Shown piece by piece: positions 8,901 to 15,833 of a stretch of DNA of 64,000 bases. Below the pieces are notes generated by a model that was not told the DNA's origin, searched no databases, and worked only from the letters and a program-made list of their open reading frames with translations. Made by a program: the position numbers and the translations under genes. Numbering within the stretch: position 1 is the first letter of the stretch; every line of letters begins with the position of its first letter. Source of the stretch: Lujinxingia sediminis (GTDB lineage Bacteria; Myxococcota_A; Bradymonadia; Bradymonadales; Bradymonadaceae); contig NZ_SADD01000004.1 of assembly GCF_004005565.1 (NCBI RefSeq), positions 1 to 64,000 on the forward strand, given 5' to 3'.

Positions 8901-9060
8901 CTTCGAGTTCCAGCAGCGAAACAACCTGACGCAACTCAACGTCATTAACCTGAAACGTTGGCTCCAGACCAAGGGCCCCACCAATTCGCCGACGGCTCGC
9001 CTCTTCTTCAGCTCGCTTAAAGCGGTCATTCCCCATCGCGTCTATAAGCCATGAGGTCAT
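5941..9060 (-). CDS. Ski2-like DEAH helicase, HamB/AbpB-like
   Basis: 1039 residues. A helical N-terminal part of about 300 residues is followed by two RecA-like domains. Walker A is LPTSSGKT (312-319) and the DEAH box is VVVDEAHN (422-430). Later come TTTIAQGVNFP and NLAGRAGR, motifs V and VI in the form typical of Ski2-like helicases. The C-terminal 300 residues are helical. The ATG overlaps the stop of the nuclease gene in ATGA, so the two are translationally coupled. A DUF1837 nuclease with a Ski2-like helicase is the make-up of the anti-phage systems Hachiman (HamAB) and AbpAB. I infer that role here. Confidence 0.8.
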   Translation of the reverse strand: MTSWLIDAMGNDRFKRAEEEASRRRIGGALGLEPTFQVNDVELRQVVSLLELEVFDKLCGTNADELRQVCGKAFQISRVLPLDDERQSRGEQLLRLACLAMLGDRGADIRRILADESFDGLILNEEDWGARVWSLTLDTWLRLIRKAGWSDLDRVQENVACLRQEQGDGEPSYLNGLKSRGPAWQLVAEYHLAKVAEVLAVFLGQGETPTGTFDVREQLEPHFERALAACSRGHLMELELLVRLLERTAYVLVENSIWTVTRAVNSRVTKFVRHLVAKTQARPLFEMLPPQRRTLREQGLLGSGYRSVVVSLPTSSGKTLIAAFRILQALNQFDHERGWVAYLAPTRTLVRQVAVRLRRDFAQIGITVEQVSPALEVDGIEAIMLTDADRDRQFRVLVTTPEKLDLMLRGGWEEKIGRPLTLVVVDEAHNLADPHRGIKLELLLATINRECRFAQFLLLTPFIENAKQIAMWLDRESNYSVELTLDWTPNDRMIATAEREQGEERGAFQVKLNPVHTSRCTLAIPEDLTLPETRPLGMSWSKAKQRGALAAATAHQLKERGTVVVLAGTVPNCWSLARLFKVKENLRANVSEDVKLAQTFLRNEFGPDFPLIELLNYGVGIHNSGMSDDTKTLIEWLTERGQLDILVATTTIAQGVNFPVSAVVMGAHQYPYGQEMPPSDFWNLAGRAGRVDQGDLGIVAISAPTDEYRVKVETFIGNNVGALNSALIKMVQDVEEVNLRNLSSLAWKSEWSSFLQYLAHTYRQIGDHDQFVAQVEQVLRGTLGFRELKQTHPMLADQLLTGVHRYGASMRGQPLKLVDSTGFSLESVRYTLAQLKNAEIGPEVWASNIFGGPKPHLQSMMGVLISIPELKENFKDVLGGGGINGDEVARAVCDWVQGESIQSMANKYFDGNISKCCQQLFGKITQTASWGMAAIQTLTLLDDFDDMDEVEQRRVRNLPGRVYYGVNSDEALVLRLAGVPRTAAEGLARVLDVKPDMPLTEARSAVQSSSDAEWSQAMGPIGPTYRRVWSILEGEGELG

Positions 9061-9860
9061 AACATACCTCTTGAGATCTCAGGCCAATCGACGATCTTCT
9101 CCGGCAAGTACCAAGCGGAAAGTTCAACTTGGGTCGGTGTCGCCAGCATTCCTGCCAGGAACGTAGCTCGGCCTTTGATATCTCGCTCATCAGGAACTGT
9201 ATCTCTCAAAAGAACACCAACAATCGCTAGATCTTTACCGTCGGAAGTAAGAAAACGCTTTAAGGCTTGGTGATACATAACAAGAAGTACGTCACTCAAG
9301 CAGCGCGCGCGGAGCCATTTAAAGAGCGTTTTAAGAATCGTTAATGATGCTGCGGTATCTGCAAGTTGCCAGCCCATCCCGGTCCTCCCACTCATCACGC
9401 TCGGAGGCGTCTTCGCATCATAAGAAGTTTTAACTTCTCCGAGGATGAGCTTAACCCCGAGGTGGTCTTCGACAAATCCTACGAGGTCCGCTCCTGGAAG
9501 ACTCGCTCGAGGGGTCTTGCGATCCCGCGCCTCGTTCCATGGCCAAACCACTGTCCGCTCGGCGTCGGTCGCCAACACTGTCTCAGCAAGCGCTTCGCCG
9601 ATCTCCCAGCTCTTCTCTTCAACCGACGCGCCGAGAAAATCTTCGAGAAAGGTCGAGCTCATACCGGTCGAATCCAATGCCTTAATCTCTTTCTCCCAAG
9701 CGTTATTGAACTCCGCATCAGCTCCTCGCTCATGGACAGGCCCGGCCAAAAATTGTCGAAATGCGGATTTATCCTCTACCACATATCCAACCCAAACGGT
9801 GCAACCTTGCGCTCCTGAATAATCGATACGTGCATTGAGTTCGGGGACAGTGATCGTCAT
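9057..9860 (-). CDS. DUF1837/HamA-like PD-(D/E)XK nuclease
   Basis: 267 residues from the ATG at 9860. The frame stays open to a TTG at 9938 (293 residues) and neither start has a strong ribosome site, so the start is uncertain. The nuclease core is clear: WPWNEARD (Glu110), LPGADLVGF (Asp125) and LGEVKTS (Glu142, Lys144) form a PD-(D/E)XK arrangement as in DUF1837 proteins such as HamA and AbpA. It is the first gene of a three-gene operon and overlaps the helicase start by four bases. In Hachiman, HamA is held by HamB and released to cut DNA when damage is sensed. That mechanism is known for the family and only inferred here. Confidence 0.75.
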   Translation of the reverse strand: MTITVPELNARIDYSGAQGCTVWVGYVVEDKSAFRQFLAGPVHERGADAEFNNAWEKEIKALDSTGMSSTFLEDFLGASVEEKSWEIGEALAETVLATDAERTVVWPWNEARDRKTPRASLPGADLVGFVEDHLGVKLILGEVKTSYDAKTPPSVMSGRTGMGWQLADTAASLTILKTLFKWLRARCLSDVLLVMYHQALKRFLTSDGKDLAIVGVLLRDTVPDERDIKGRATFLAGMLATPTQVELSAWYLPEKIVDWPEISRGML

Positions 9861-10374
9861 ATAGGCAACCCGTGAACGGCAAGGCCAACGAAGGCATTTA
9901 ACGTGGTTTTTTTTAGCATCGAACTTTTTACGCAACAATTCAAAAAGAAGAACAATTACCCCCCCCTTAGACCAAACACAACCCTACAAAACAACATATA
10001 CTCACTAACAAAACCACAAAAACAAAACACTCAAACACAAACCTACTTTATTACATCGACACCATCCCTGATACGAACAATATTATTTTTTTTAAGACCG
10101 CCTAGCTCCTCTAATCCAATCATAGGGTAACTTCACGCATCTTCGCACACCGCCGAACCACTTGACGTTCTCCTTCAAAATTCAAATCTCGTCAACAAAA
10201 AGTACGGTGGCGCCCCTAGGACCTTTAACATGTACTACCCTTGGTCGGTGTACTTGTCGATCAAAACGTCAAACTCAGTTAGAGTTTACAAAGCACGCTC
10301 TTCACAAGTATAGCATTTCGGTCCTTTCTCGACCTGCTCGGGCGCATGTAGGAAAGCGATCTCTGAATCGGGCC
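9861..10374 (-). other. AT-rich leader of the defence operon, with possible gene remnants
   Basis: No full gene is visible. On the minus strand there is an 87-base C-free tract (10057-9971; G-free on plus). A 26-codon ORF at 10123-10043 (MIGLEELGGLKKNN…) starts in an ATGA overlap with a shorter ORF that follows AAGGAG. Further upstream, fragments in two frames (LTEFDVLIDKYTDQG and GPRGATVLFVDEI) read like pieces of a decayed coding region, the second like a Walker B strand. The promoter of the nuclease-helicase operon must lie in or near this stretch. Confidence 0.4.
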
Positions 10375-11400
10375 CTACCGTCGCCAGTCATTTACGATGA
10401 GGTTGTCCCAGTAAGGCATCGAGAAACTGCGGGAATTCATTGAGTTATCACACCCACCCCCCACCTCCAAATACCGCGCATCAAACGCCCTCCCCCACGC
10501 CTCATACCCCTCCCCACCAAGCCCCACCGCACCCGCCACCAACCTCTCCAACGACACCACCCGCACGCAACTCTCCGGCGCCTCCAACTGCCCCCGCACT
10601 CCCGCCACAGCCCGTGCCGCGCCCTTATCCCCTTCCAACGCCAGCACCACCACGTGGCCATGCTTGAACCCCTCAGCCTCCTGCACCGCTTTCACCAATA
10701 GCAGGTTCCGCCAGAGTTGGTTGGTCGCCCGCTTTACCAACACATCCGCCGCACCCTCAACAAACCCGTGGGCCTTCGTCGTCAGCGTTCGGTAGTTCTC
10801 CCGGTCGTACTCCTTCGCACTGAAGGGCTCGGTGTACTTCGTCTCAATGCCCAGAAACCCCACCTCGTTATCGTGCGTCAGGTACTCGACGTAGGCATCA
10901 AACGCCGTCTTATCGCCGAGAGGGTGCGCGCCGCGGGGAATCCACTCCACCTCCATCGCCGTAATCGCAGCAATATCCAGGTCGAGCAGCTCGCCGAGCA
11001 GTTGTGCGGCCGAGATGGGGTATTGGCGCCAGTACCCGAAAATATTGAAACACATCGGCATGCTCGAGAGCATGTTCCGGTAGAGCCGGTCTTCCTCAAG
11101 CGTGCCGCCATGGCAGACGACATACCTTAAGCGCGCCCGGGCGTATTCGGTGATCTCCGGGCTCAGGAAATTGAGCCCCGGGTTCTCCTCCACCGCCTTA
11201 CGAGGCAGAAGGTTTGGCCGAGGGATCTCCTTCGAGTCGCACCCCACGCCAACGCCCAGCACATGCTCACGATAGTGCGATTGCAGCCTTCGGTAGGTCG
11301 CCGTGCGCGCAGAGTCAGAGGCTACGTGGAGCTCCTCAGCGTCCCAGGGGATCATCAAACCGTGGGAAAGCGTCGGCGGTGTATTCGGGGGCTTTGTCAT
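10375..11400 (-). CDS. Putative PD-(D/E)XK restriction nuclease (PGN_0703-like)
   Basis: 341 residues. The segment DAYVEYLTHDNEVGFLGIETKYTEPFS resembles the core of PGN_0703-type putative restriction endonucleases: Asp168, then Glu186-Thr-Lys188 as the D…ExK pair. Up to about codon 318 the sequence is very GC-rich like the chromosome. The last 20 codons (10375-10440) have quite different composition and probably come from the island joined at 10440, so the natural C-terminus may be lost. No methylase partner is nearby. No strong ribosome site is seen at the ATG. Confidence 0.5.
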   Translation of the reverse strand: MTKPPNTPPTLSHGLMIPWDAEELHVASDSARTATYRRLQSHYREHVLGVGVGCDSKEIPRPNLLPRKAVEENPGLNFLSPEITEYARARLRYVVCHGGTLEEDRLYRNMLSSMPMCFNIFGYWRQYPISAAQLLGELLDLDIAAITAMEVEWIPRGAHPLGDKTAFDAYVEYLTHDNEVGFLGIETKYTEPFSAKEYDRENYRTLTTKAHGFVEGAADVLVKRATNQLWRNLLLVKAVQEAEGFKHGHVVVLALEGDKGAARAVAGVRGQLEAPESCVRVVSLERLVAGAVGLGGEGYEAWGRAFDARYLEVGGGCDNSMNSRSFSMPYWDNLIVNDWRR

Positions 11401-11683
11401 ATCTCACGCCATCCATACGTACGGTTTTAGCGAGGTTAAACCACAACATAAGTCCCCGCCTGTGATGTGTTGACCTGACCCAAGTCTAAAAGACATACCT
11501 TCCAGGCGCACCCCGACTTTTCTGTGCATCACGATCCATGGATTCTCCATGTGTCAGGTGTCCTCTCACGAACAGAATCGGGATGGCCCCTCCAAACTCC
11601 TTGCCACCCACCCCACTTCGTCCTACGTCTTCGACCCACTGTTTTCGCTTCCACCACCGTGCTACCCCACGCCCGGCCCCCCC

Positions 11684-12304
11684 ATGCCCAAAAACCTCCC
11701 CCCCGACCGCGTCCCCCGCGCCCGCAGCGGCCAGCTCGGGCCGGCTCGCGAAGAGACCATCGAGCGCCTGCAGCAGGCCTACGCCGACGACCTGCTCACG
11801 CTGGACGAGCTCGACGAGCGTCTGGAGCTCGCCAGCCGGGCCGAGAAGCGCGAGCACCTCCTGGTGCTTGTCGACGATCTGCCCGACGAGGCCTCCGACG
11901 AGCTCGTGCCCTACGAGGCTGGCAGCGAGCTGGTTCAGGCCGGGGCGGCCATGCGGGTGATGTGTGTGTTTTCGGAGACAAAGCGCACGATCGACGGTCC
12001 GGCCCCCTCCCGCATTGAGGCCACGGTGCTCTTTGGCGAGGCCAGGATCGACCTCAGCGGGGCCGACTTCGACTCCGGCGTGCTGGAGATTCGCTGCAAC
12101 GTCGCGTTCGGTGAGTTGAAGGTGTACGTGCCGCAGGGCGTGGCGGTGGAGACGGCGGGCGTGCCCATCCTGGCTTCCTTCTACGGCAAGGATCGCGACG
12201 TGAAGTCCGGCGCGCCCGTGGTGCGCCTGACGGGTTTTGCGGCGATGGGAAGCGTGAGCTGCAAGGCGACGAAGAGTAAGAAAAAACGTCGCAAGCGGAA
12301 GTAG
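11684..12304 (+). CDS. DUF1707/SHOCT-like protein with LiaF-type C-terminal domain
   Basis: 206 residues from the ATG at 11684. The frame is open from 11549, but the upstream part is low-complexity. Residues about 10-62 (REETIERLQQAYADDLLTLD) form a DUF1707 domain. The rest (IEATVLFGEARIDLSGADF, CNVAFGELKVYVPQG) matches the beta-helical LiaF/DUF2154 C-terminal repeat. Proteins of this kind are cell-envelope stress or membrane-associated factors. This one lacks the transmembrane segments of LiaF and ends in a lysine/arginine-rich tail. Confidence 0.7.
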   Translation: MPKNLPPDRVPRARSGQLGPAREETIERLQQAYADDLLTLDELDERLELASRAEKREHLLVLVDDLPDEASDELVPYEAGSELVQAGAAMRVMCVFSETKRTIDGPAPSRIEATVLFGEARIDLSGADFDSGVLEIRCNVAFGELKVYVPQGVAVETAGVPILASFYGKDRDVKSGAPVVRLTGFAAMGSVSCKATKSKKKRRKRK

Positions 12305-12348
12305 GCTTGCGCGCCGCGCGAACGGCCAACGGCGCGTGTCAGACACGC

Positions 12349-12876
12349 TTACCCGAAGACCTTCTCGGCGTTGTCGGCCAATATACGCGCGAACGTAAAC
12401 AGGTCGCTGAGGCGTTTGAGCTGGCCCTGCGGGGAACCCCAGAGACTTTCCAGGAGTGGCTCGAGGTCCCGCGCAGGCACCCCGATCGTGCCGTCCTCTC
12501 GTTCCCAGGGATACTCAAGATGAGGCCCGCCGCGGGCGATCTGGGGATGCAAGCGCGTAAGCTCAGCGACGAGTTTAGCCGTTGGCAACCAACGACGTTG
12601 AGATGTTCCCGGAAACACCCCCAGAAATCGGGGATGGGTGCGAAAAATAGCCATCAAGGATTCTGCGGCTTTATGGGTCCGTTGCGCATCCTCGACGTCG
12701 ATTTTCTTACTGTAGAGCAGCGCGGCTTTGGCCAGTTTTTCAAAGACCATCTGTAAGAGCATAGCCAGTACAGAGGGATGCCGTCCTTGCAGCATCTGCG
12801 CGACACGCAGATCTTCCCGCGCCTGATCCACATAAGCGCTTGCCCACGCTTCGCGCTGGTCTCGTGTTACAGTCAC
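12349..12876 (-). CDS. HEPN-like helical protein of unknown function
   Basis: 175 residues from a GTG that overlaps the stop of the upstream gene in GTGA. The N-terminal part (YVDQAREDLRVAQMLQ, then MVFEKLAKAALLY) resembles the helical bundle of HEPN proteins, which often carry an EKALKALL-like helix. A catalytic Rx4-6H motif is not evident. The tight coupling to the gene at 12873 suggests a two-protein unit, possibly toxin-antitoxin-like. Function unproven. Confidence 0.5.
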   Translation of the reverse strand: MTVTRDQREAWASAYVDQAREDLRVAQMLQGRHPSVLAMLLQMVFEKLAKAALLYSKKIDVEDAQRTHKAAESLMAIFRTHPRFLGVFPGTSQRRWLPTAKLVAELTRLHPQIARGGPHLEYPWEREDGTIGVPARDLEPLLESLWGSPQGQLKRLSDLFTFARILADNAEKVFG

Positions 12877-13220
12877 GACTTAGTTACTTTTACGAAGGGA
12901 GAAAACTCCTGCATGCGCCACCCGTCGGGCAATAGCTCGCTCTTATCAACACTGTCATTCCACGCGTCAGCGTTCACTAACAAAACAACCACGGGATAAT
13001 ACAACTTACGCTCCGGTTGCGCTGCGAAACGAAACGGCAAAGGCTCCTCACTTATCGGGGCATGCTCGACCACTTCGATAAGGCGCACCTCTCCACCTTC
13101 CCAAGACAAATAAACGGAGATGTCACCCTCCTCATCGTCTACATGCGCCTCTGCCATCTGCATCGCATAACTCAGAATGGAAGGGCGTCGAGTATTGGAG
13201 GGATGTTCTTGAGACGTCAT
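12873..13220 (-). CDS. Small partner protein of unknown function
   Basis: 115 residues from the ATG at 13220 (MTSQEHPSNTRRPSILSY). The frame is open to 13364, but the extension is Arg/Ser-rich and unlikely. The middle is beta-rich and acidic (DISVYLSWEGGEVRLIEVVE). No nucleotidyltransferase GSxxxGxxxxxSDxD motif is present, so it is not an obvious MNT antitoxin. It precedes and overlaps the HEPN-like gene at 12876. Confidence 0.5.
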   Translation of the reverse strand: MTSQEHPSNTRRPSILSYAMQMAEAHVDDEEGDISVYLSWEGGEVRLIEVVEHAPISEEPLPFRFAAQPERKLYYPVVVLLVNADAWNDSVDKSELLPDGWRMQEFSPFVKVTKS

Positions 13221-13489
13221 GGTTCTTCCGGGTTTTCGGGAACGAAGTGCCACTGACAGCGTAGCGCTCTCTTCAAGAAAAGACACACGGCGCGTGTTCA
13301 GATTCCCGGCGTCCAGGGCGGCTGACCGCCAGCCCCCCGGGTTATCGGCAGCCATCGCCCCCATTGGCCTTCTTCCTAACCTTCCTGATCACGCAGATTC
13401 ATGAGCCAGAGACTCGCACGTGCTCGCTCCCTGGCTGCACGACGTTCCGGGCCTCCCGCACCCTCGGTGTTACGTCCTTATCCCCTCCC

Positions 13490-14000
13490 ACCATGTTTCG
13501 CCGCCCTCGACACCCCACGCTCCGGCCACCCCGGCCATCTCGACCTACCCTCGACACCCCACCACCCTACCCTTCGGGCATCCCGACCGGCCCTCGACAC
13601 CCCTCCACGCTACCCTCCGGGCACCGAAACTCGCCATCGACACCGCGACCCTGTGGCGCAGCGACCTCCGCGCCGCCCTCGACACCACCCGGCGATACCC
13701 CGACCACCTGAGAGGGTGCCCTCGACACCGCGCCGCCCTCCCCCCGGGCACCGGCTCCCGGGGTCGACACCCGGCCTCCATGCCCCCCGGGCACCCCGCG
13801 ACGCCCTCGACACCACCCGGCGACACCCGGCCCGGTCCCCCTACCGGCCTCGACACCCCCGGCACGTTACCCCCCCGGGCACCGAAGCCCGGCCTCGACA
13901 CCGCGAGCTCTCAGCGCCGCGACCTTCGCGCCGCCCTCAACACCTCGCCGCCCTCCCCCCGGGGCACCTGCTCCCGGGGTCGACACCCCGATCCCATGTT
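13490..14000. repeat. Degenerate GC-rich repeat array
   Basis: About 0.5 kb in which CCTCGACACC (or TCGACACC) recurs every 30-60 bases, alternating with CCGGGCACC. A longer unit appears twice: GGGCACCGAA…CGACACCGCGA…CGCCGCCCTC…CCCGGGGTCGACACC from about 13616 and again from about 13877. Frames stay open on both strands only because of composition; the deduced peptides are Pro/Arg/His-rich and not protein-like. The array fills much of the 1 kb between the genes at 13220 and 14315. Confidence 0.7.
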
Positions 14001-14194
14001 TTTTGTCCGGCCGGCGGATCAGCGTGCCAGGTTGTCATAGTCGACGCGTTTGGCTCCGGTTTTAGCGGAGCGCGCGGCATCCGGCATCGCTTCCGACTCG
14101 CCCGGGGGTGGGTTGGGGGGCCTCAGCGCTGGCCTGCGATCGGACCTGGGGGCCGGCGAGCGCATGCGAGCGGTGTGTTTGCGACAGGCGCGCA

Positions 14195-14290
14195 TGCCCC
14201 GTGCAAAACGCTTAGAAAGCGACCTTTTCACGAAAAACACTTAGGGCCCGTGAAAAACGCTTAGAAATCGGCCCTTTCATGAAAAACCGT
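14195..14290. repeat. Two-copy 45-50 bp tandem repeat
   Basis: The unit GTGCAAAACGCTTAGAAAGC, followed by GACCTTTTCACGAAAAAC, is repeated as GTGAAAAACGCTTAGAAATC with GGCCCTTTCATGAAAAAC. Each copy contains a self-complementary TGAAAAGG/CCTTTTCA-like pair. It lies just beyond the 3' end of the minus-strand lipoprotein gene at 14315 and may act in transcription termination or RNA processing. Confidence 0.6.
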
Positions 14291-14314
14291 TATCTCAAGC
14301 CTCCCCCACCACCC

Positions 14315-15736
14315 TCAAGGCAGCTCTCCATCACTCACATCATGGGCCACCACCAGGCTGATCTCCTGCCCGATGATGCCGTCGCCCGTCGCGTTGAGGT
14401 GCCCGGCGAGGCCAAAGGCATAGACCGTAGTGGCCTGGTCGGGGGCGCTGAGTCGGGCGTGGTTGAGCTCGGCCAGCAACCACGACGCCTCGCCACGGGT
14501 GCAGGCGGCTACGGCCGCTCTCTGCGCCTCCTCGTCCACGCCCGGCTCACAGAGCAGATAGGCCGGGCAGACCCGCACCGTGCTTGTGAACGCCAGCGTG
14601 TTGTAGAACTGCGCCTCGGCCGCGCCCTGAGCGCTGAAAAGACTGGCGTGCCGGTTCCAGAGGTTGTCCTCGCCACTCGCGGCGATGATCTCGGCGTTGG
14701 CGGTGACGTTCACCACGCGCCAGCCGGCCTGATAGCTGCCGTCGACGCGCTGCCCGTCGCGCACGAGCATCGCCGCCGGTGCCGGACACGCCGCGGCGCT
14801 CCCCGACGTCTCACTTCTGGCCGGATAGAACCCGCACCCTTCCACCTCCGCATGGGCGGCACAGCTCCCACGTGCGTCCTGCTCATACGCCGCGATGACC
14901 AGTGTGTGATACTCGCCAGCCACCAGCCCCTCGTCCCCCAGGGGCCGGGCCTGCGACGCGTCGCAGCCTTCGATGCTCTCGTCATAGGCATCATCCCAGG
15001 CCAGGTGCGCCACCTGGAGATCCGCGATCGCCGGCACGGCGACGTACTCGGCATACACCATCGCGATGCGGCTTTCGGTCACCGCCGCGCGGGTCAGCAC
15101 CTTAAAGGGCTGCGAGTCGCCCGCGCGATACAAGCACACCTTGCGCGTCGAGCTTCGCCCCCGGTGATCGCCGACGATAAGGCGCAGGCGCGCCTCGTCC
15201 TCGCCGAACACCGGTTCGTCGCACGCCGGGCACGTCTGCCCGCAGCCGTCGGCGCCACAAAACCCCTCCGGACAGCGGGGCACGCACACCGTGTCGCCAC
15301 CCTCGACCCGAATCCCGCAGTCCTCACAGTCGGTGCCCAACTCGCACAGGCTGAACTGCGAGGCCGGGCCACCGTCATCGCATTGGCCATCGCCGGCGTA
15401 GCGACAGGTGTTGGTGCAGATCTCCCCGGGCTCAAGCTGGGGCGGCTGCCAGGGCTCGGGTTCGGGCTCTGGAAGGGGATTCGGCGTCGGGAAAGGCCCC
15501 GGGTCCGGCTCCCCCTCTGAATGCCGGGTGCCACAGTCGCGGCAGTCGGTTCCCAGCGCGCAGATGCCATACAACGCCCCCTCACCGCCGTCATCGCACT
15601 CCCCGTCGCCCGCATAGGGGCAGGTGTTTGTGCAGAGATCCCCCTCCAGGGGGGCGTCGCCAAAAGAACAGGAGCCAAGCTGAAGGCTCAGGGCGACCAG
15701 TCCGACCATCACCGCGCGCTGCATCCAAACATTCAT
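14315..15736 (-). CDS. Cys-rich lipoprotein with two GDGxCDDGG repeats
   Basis: 473 residues. The signal peptide ends in the lipobox LQLGSC. Two copies of a Cys-rich module (CTNTCPYAGDGECDDGG with GTDCRDCG, residues about 35-69, and a second at about 107-141) are separated by a Pro/Glu linker. This is a calcium-binding-like pattern common in myxobacterial surface proteins. A third Cys cluster (CVPRCPEGFCGADGCGQTCPAC) precedes a C-terminal domain of about 290 residues that I do not recognise. AGGGGG lies about 8 bases before the ATG. Confidence 0.7.
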   Translation of the reverse strand: MNVWMQRAVMVGLVALSLQLGSCSFGDAPLEGDLCTNTCPYAGDGECDDGGEGALYGICALGTDCRDCGTRHSEGEPDPGPFPTPNPLPEPEPEPWQPPQLEPGEICTNTCRYAGDGQCDDGGPASQFSLCELGTDCEDCGIRVEGGDTVCVPRCPEGFCGADGCGQTCPACDEPVFGEDEARLRLIVGDHRGRSSTRKVCLYRAGDSQPFKVLTRAAVTESRIAMVYAEYVAVPAIADLQVAHLAWDDAYDESIEGCDASQARPLGDEGLVAGEYHTLVIAAYEQDARGSCAAHAEVEGCGFYPARSETSGSAAACPAPAAMLVRDGQRVDGSYQAGWRVVNVTANAEIIAASGEDNLWNRHASLFSAQGAAEAQFYNTLAFTSTVRVCPAYLLCEPGVDEEAQRAAVAACTRGEASWLLAELNHARLSAPDQATTVYAFGLAGHLNATGDGIIGQEISLVVAHDVSDGELP

Positions 15737-15833
15737 TAAAGCCCCCTCGTTCGGGTGGGTTCAAAGCCATGCTTCGCATGGGACTGACTCTGGCCCTTCA
15801 CCACGGAGAGATCAAGGCCCCCCGTTGCGGGCA

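Noticed and set aside
1500-10450. Direct repeat at the island ends (TAATTTCATCA versus GGAATTCATTG)
   Set aside because: Only about seven bases match, with a gap. Too weak to call att sites, and no integrase gene is in the island.
13490-14000. CRISPR array
   Set aside because: Repeat units are short, degenerate and irregularly spaced, and no cas gene is in the window.
13401-14264. A 287-codon plus-strand frame across the GC-rich repeats
   Set aside because: The product is low-complexity Pro/Arg/His and follows the DNA repeats. A minus-strand frame is equally open, so neither is evidence of a gene.
14279-15520. A 413-codon plus-strand frame
   Set aside because: It is antisense to the Cys-rich lipoprotein gene, which has a signal peptide, lipobox and ribosome site.
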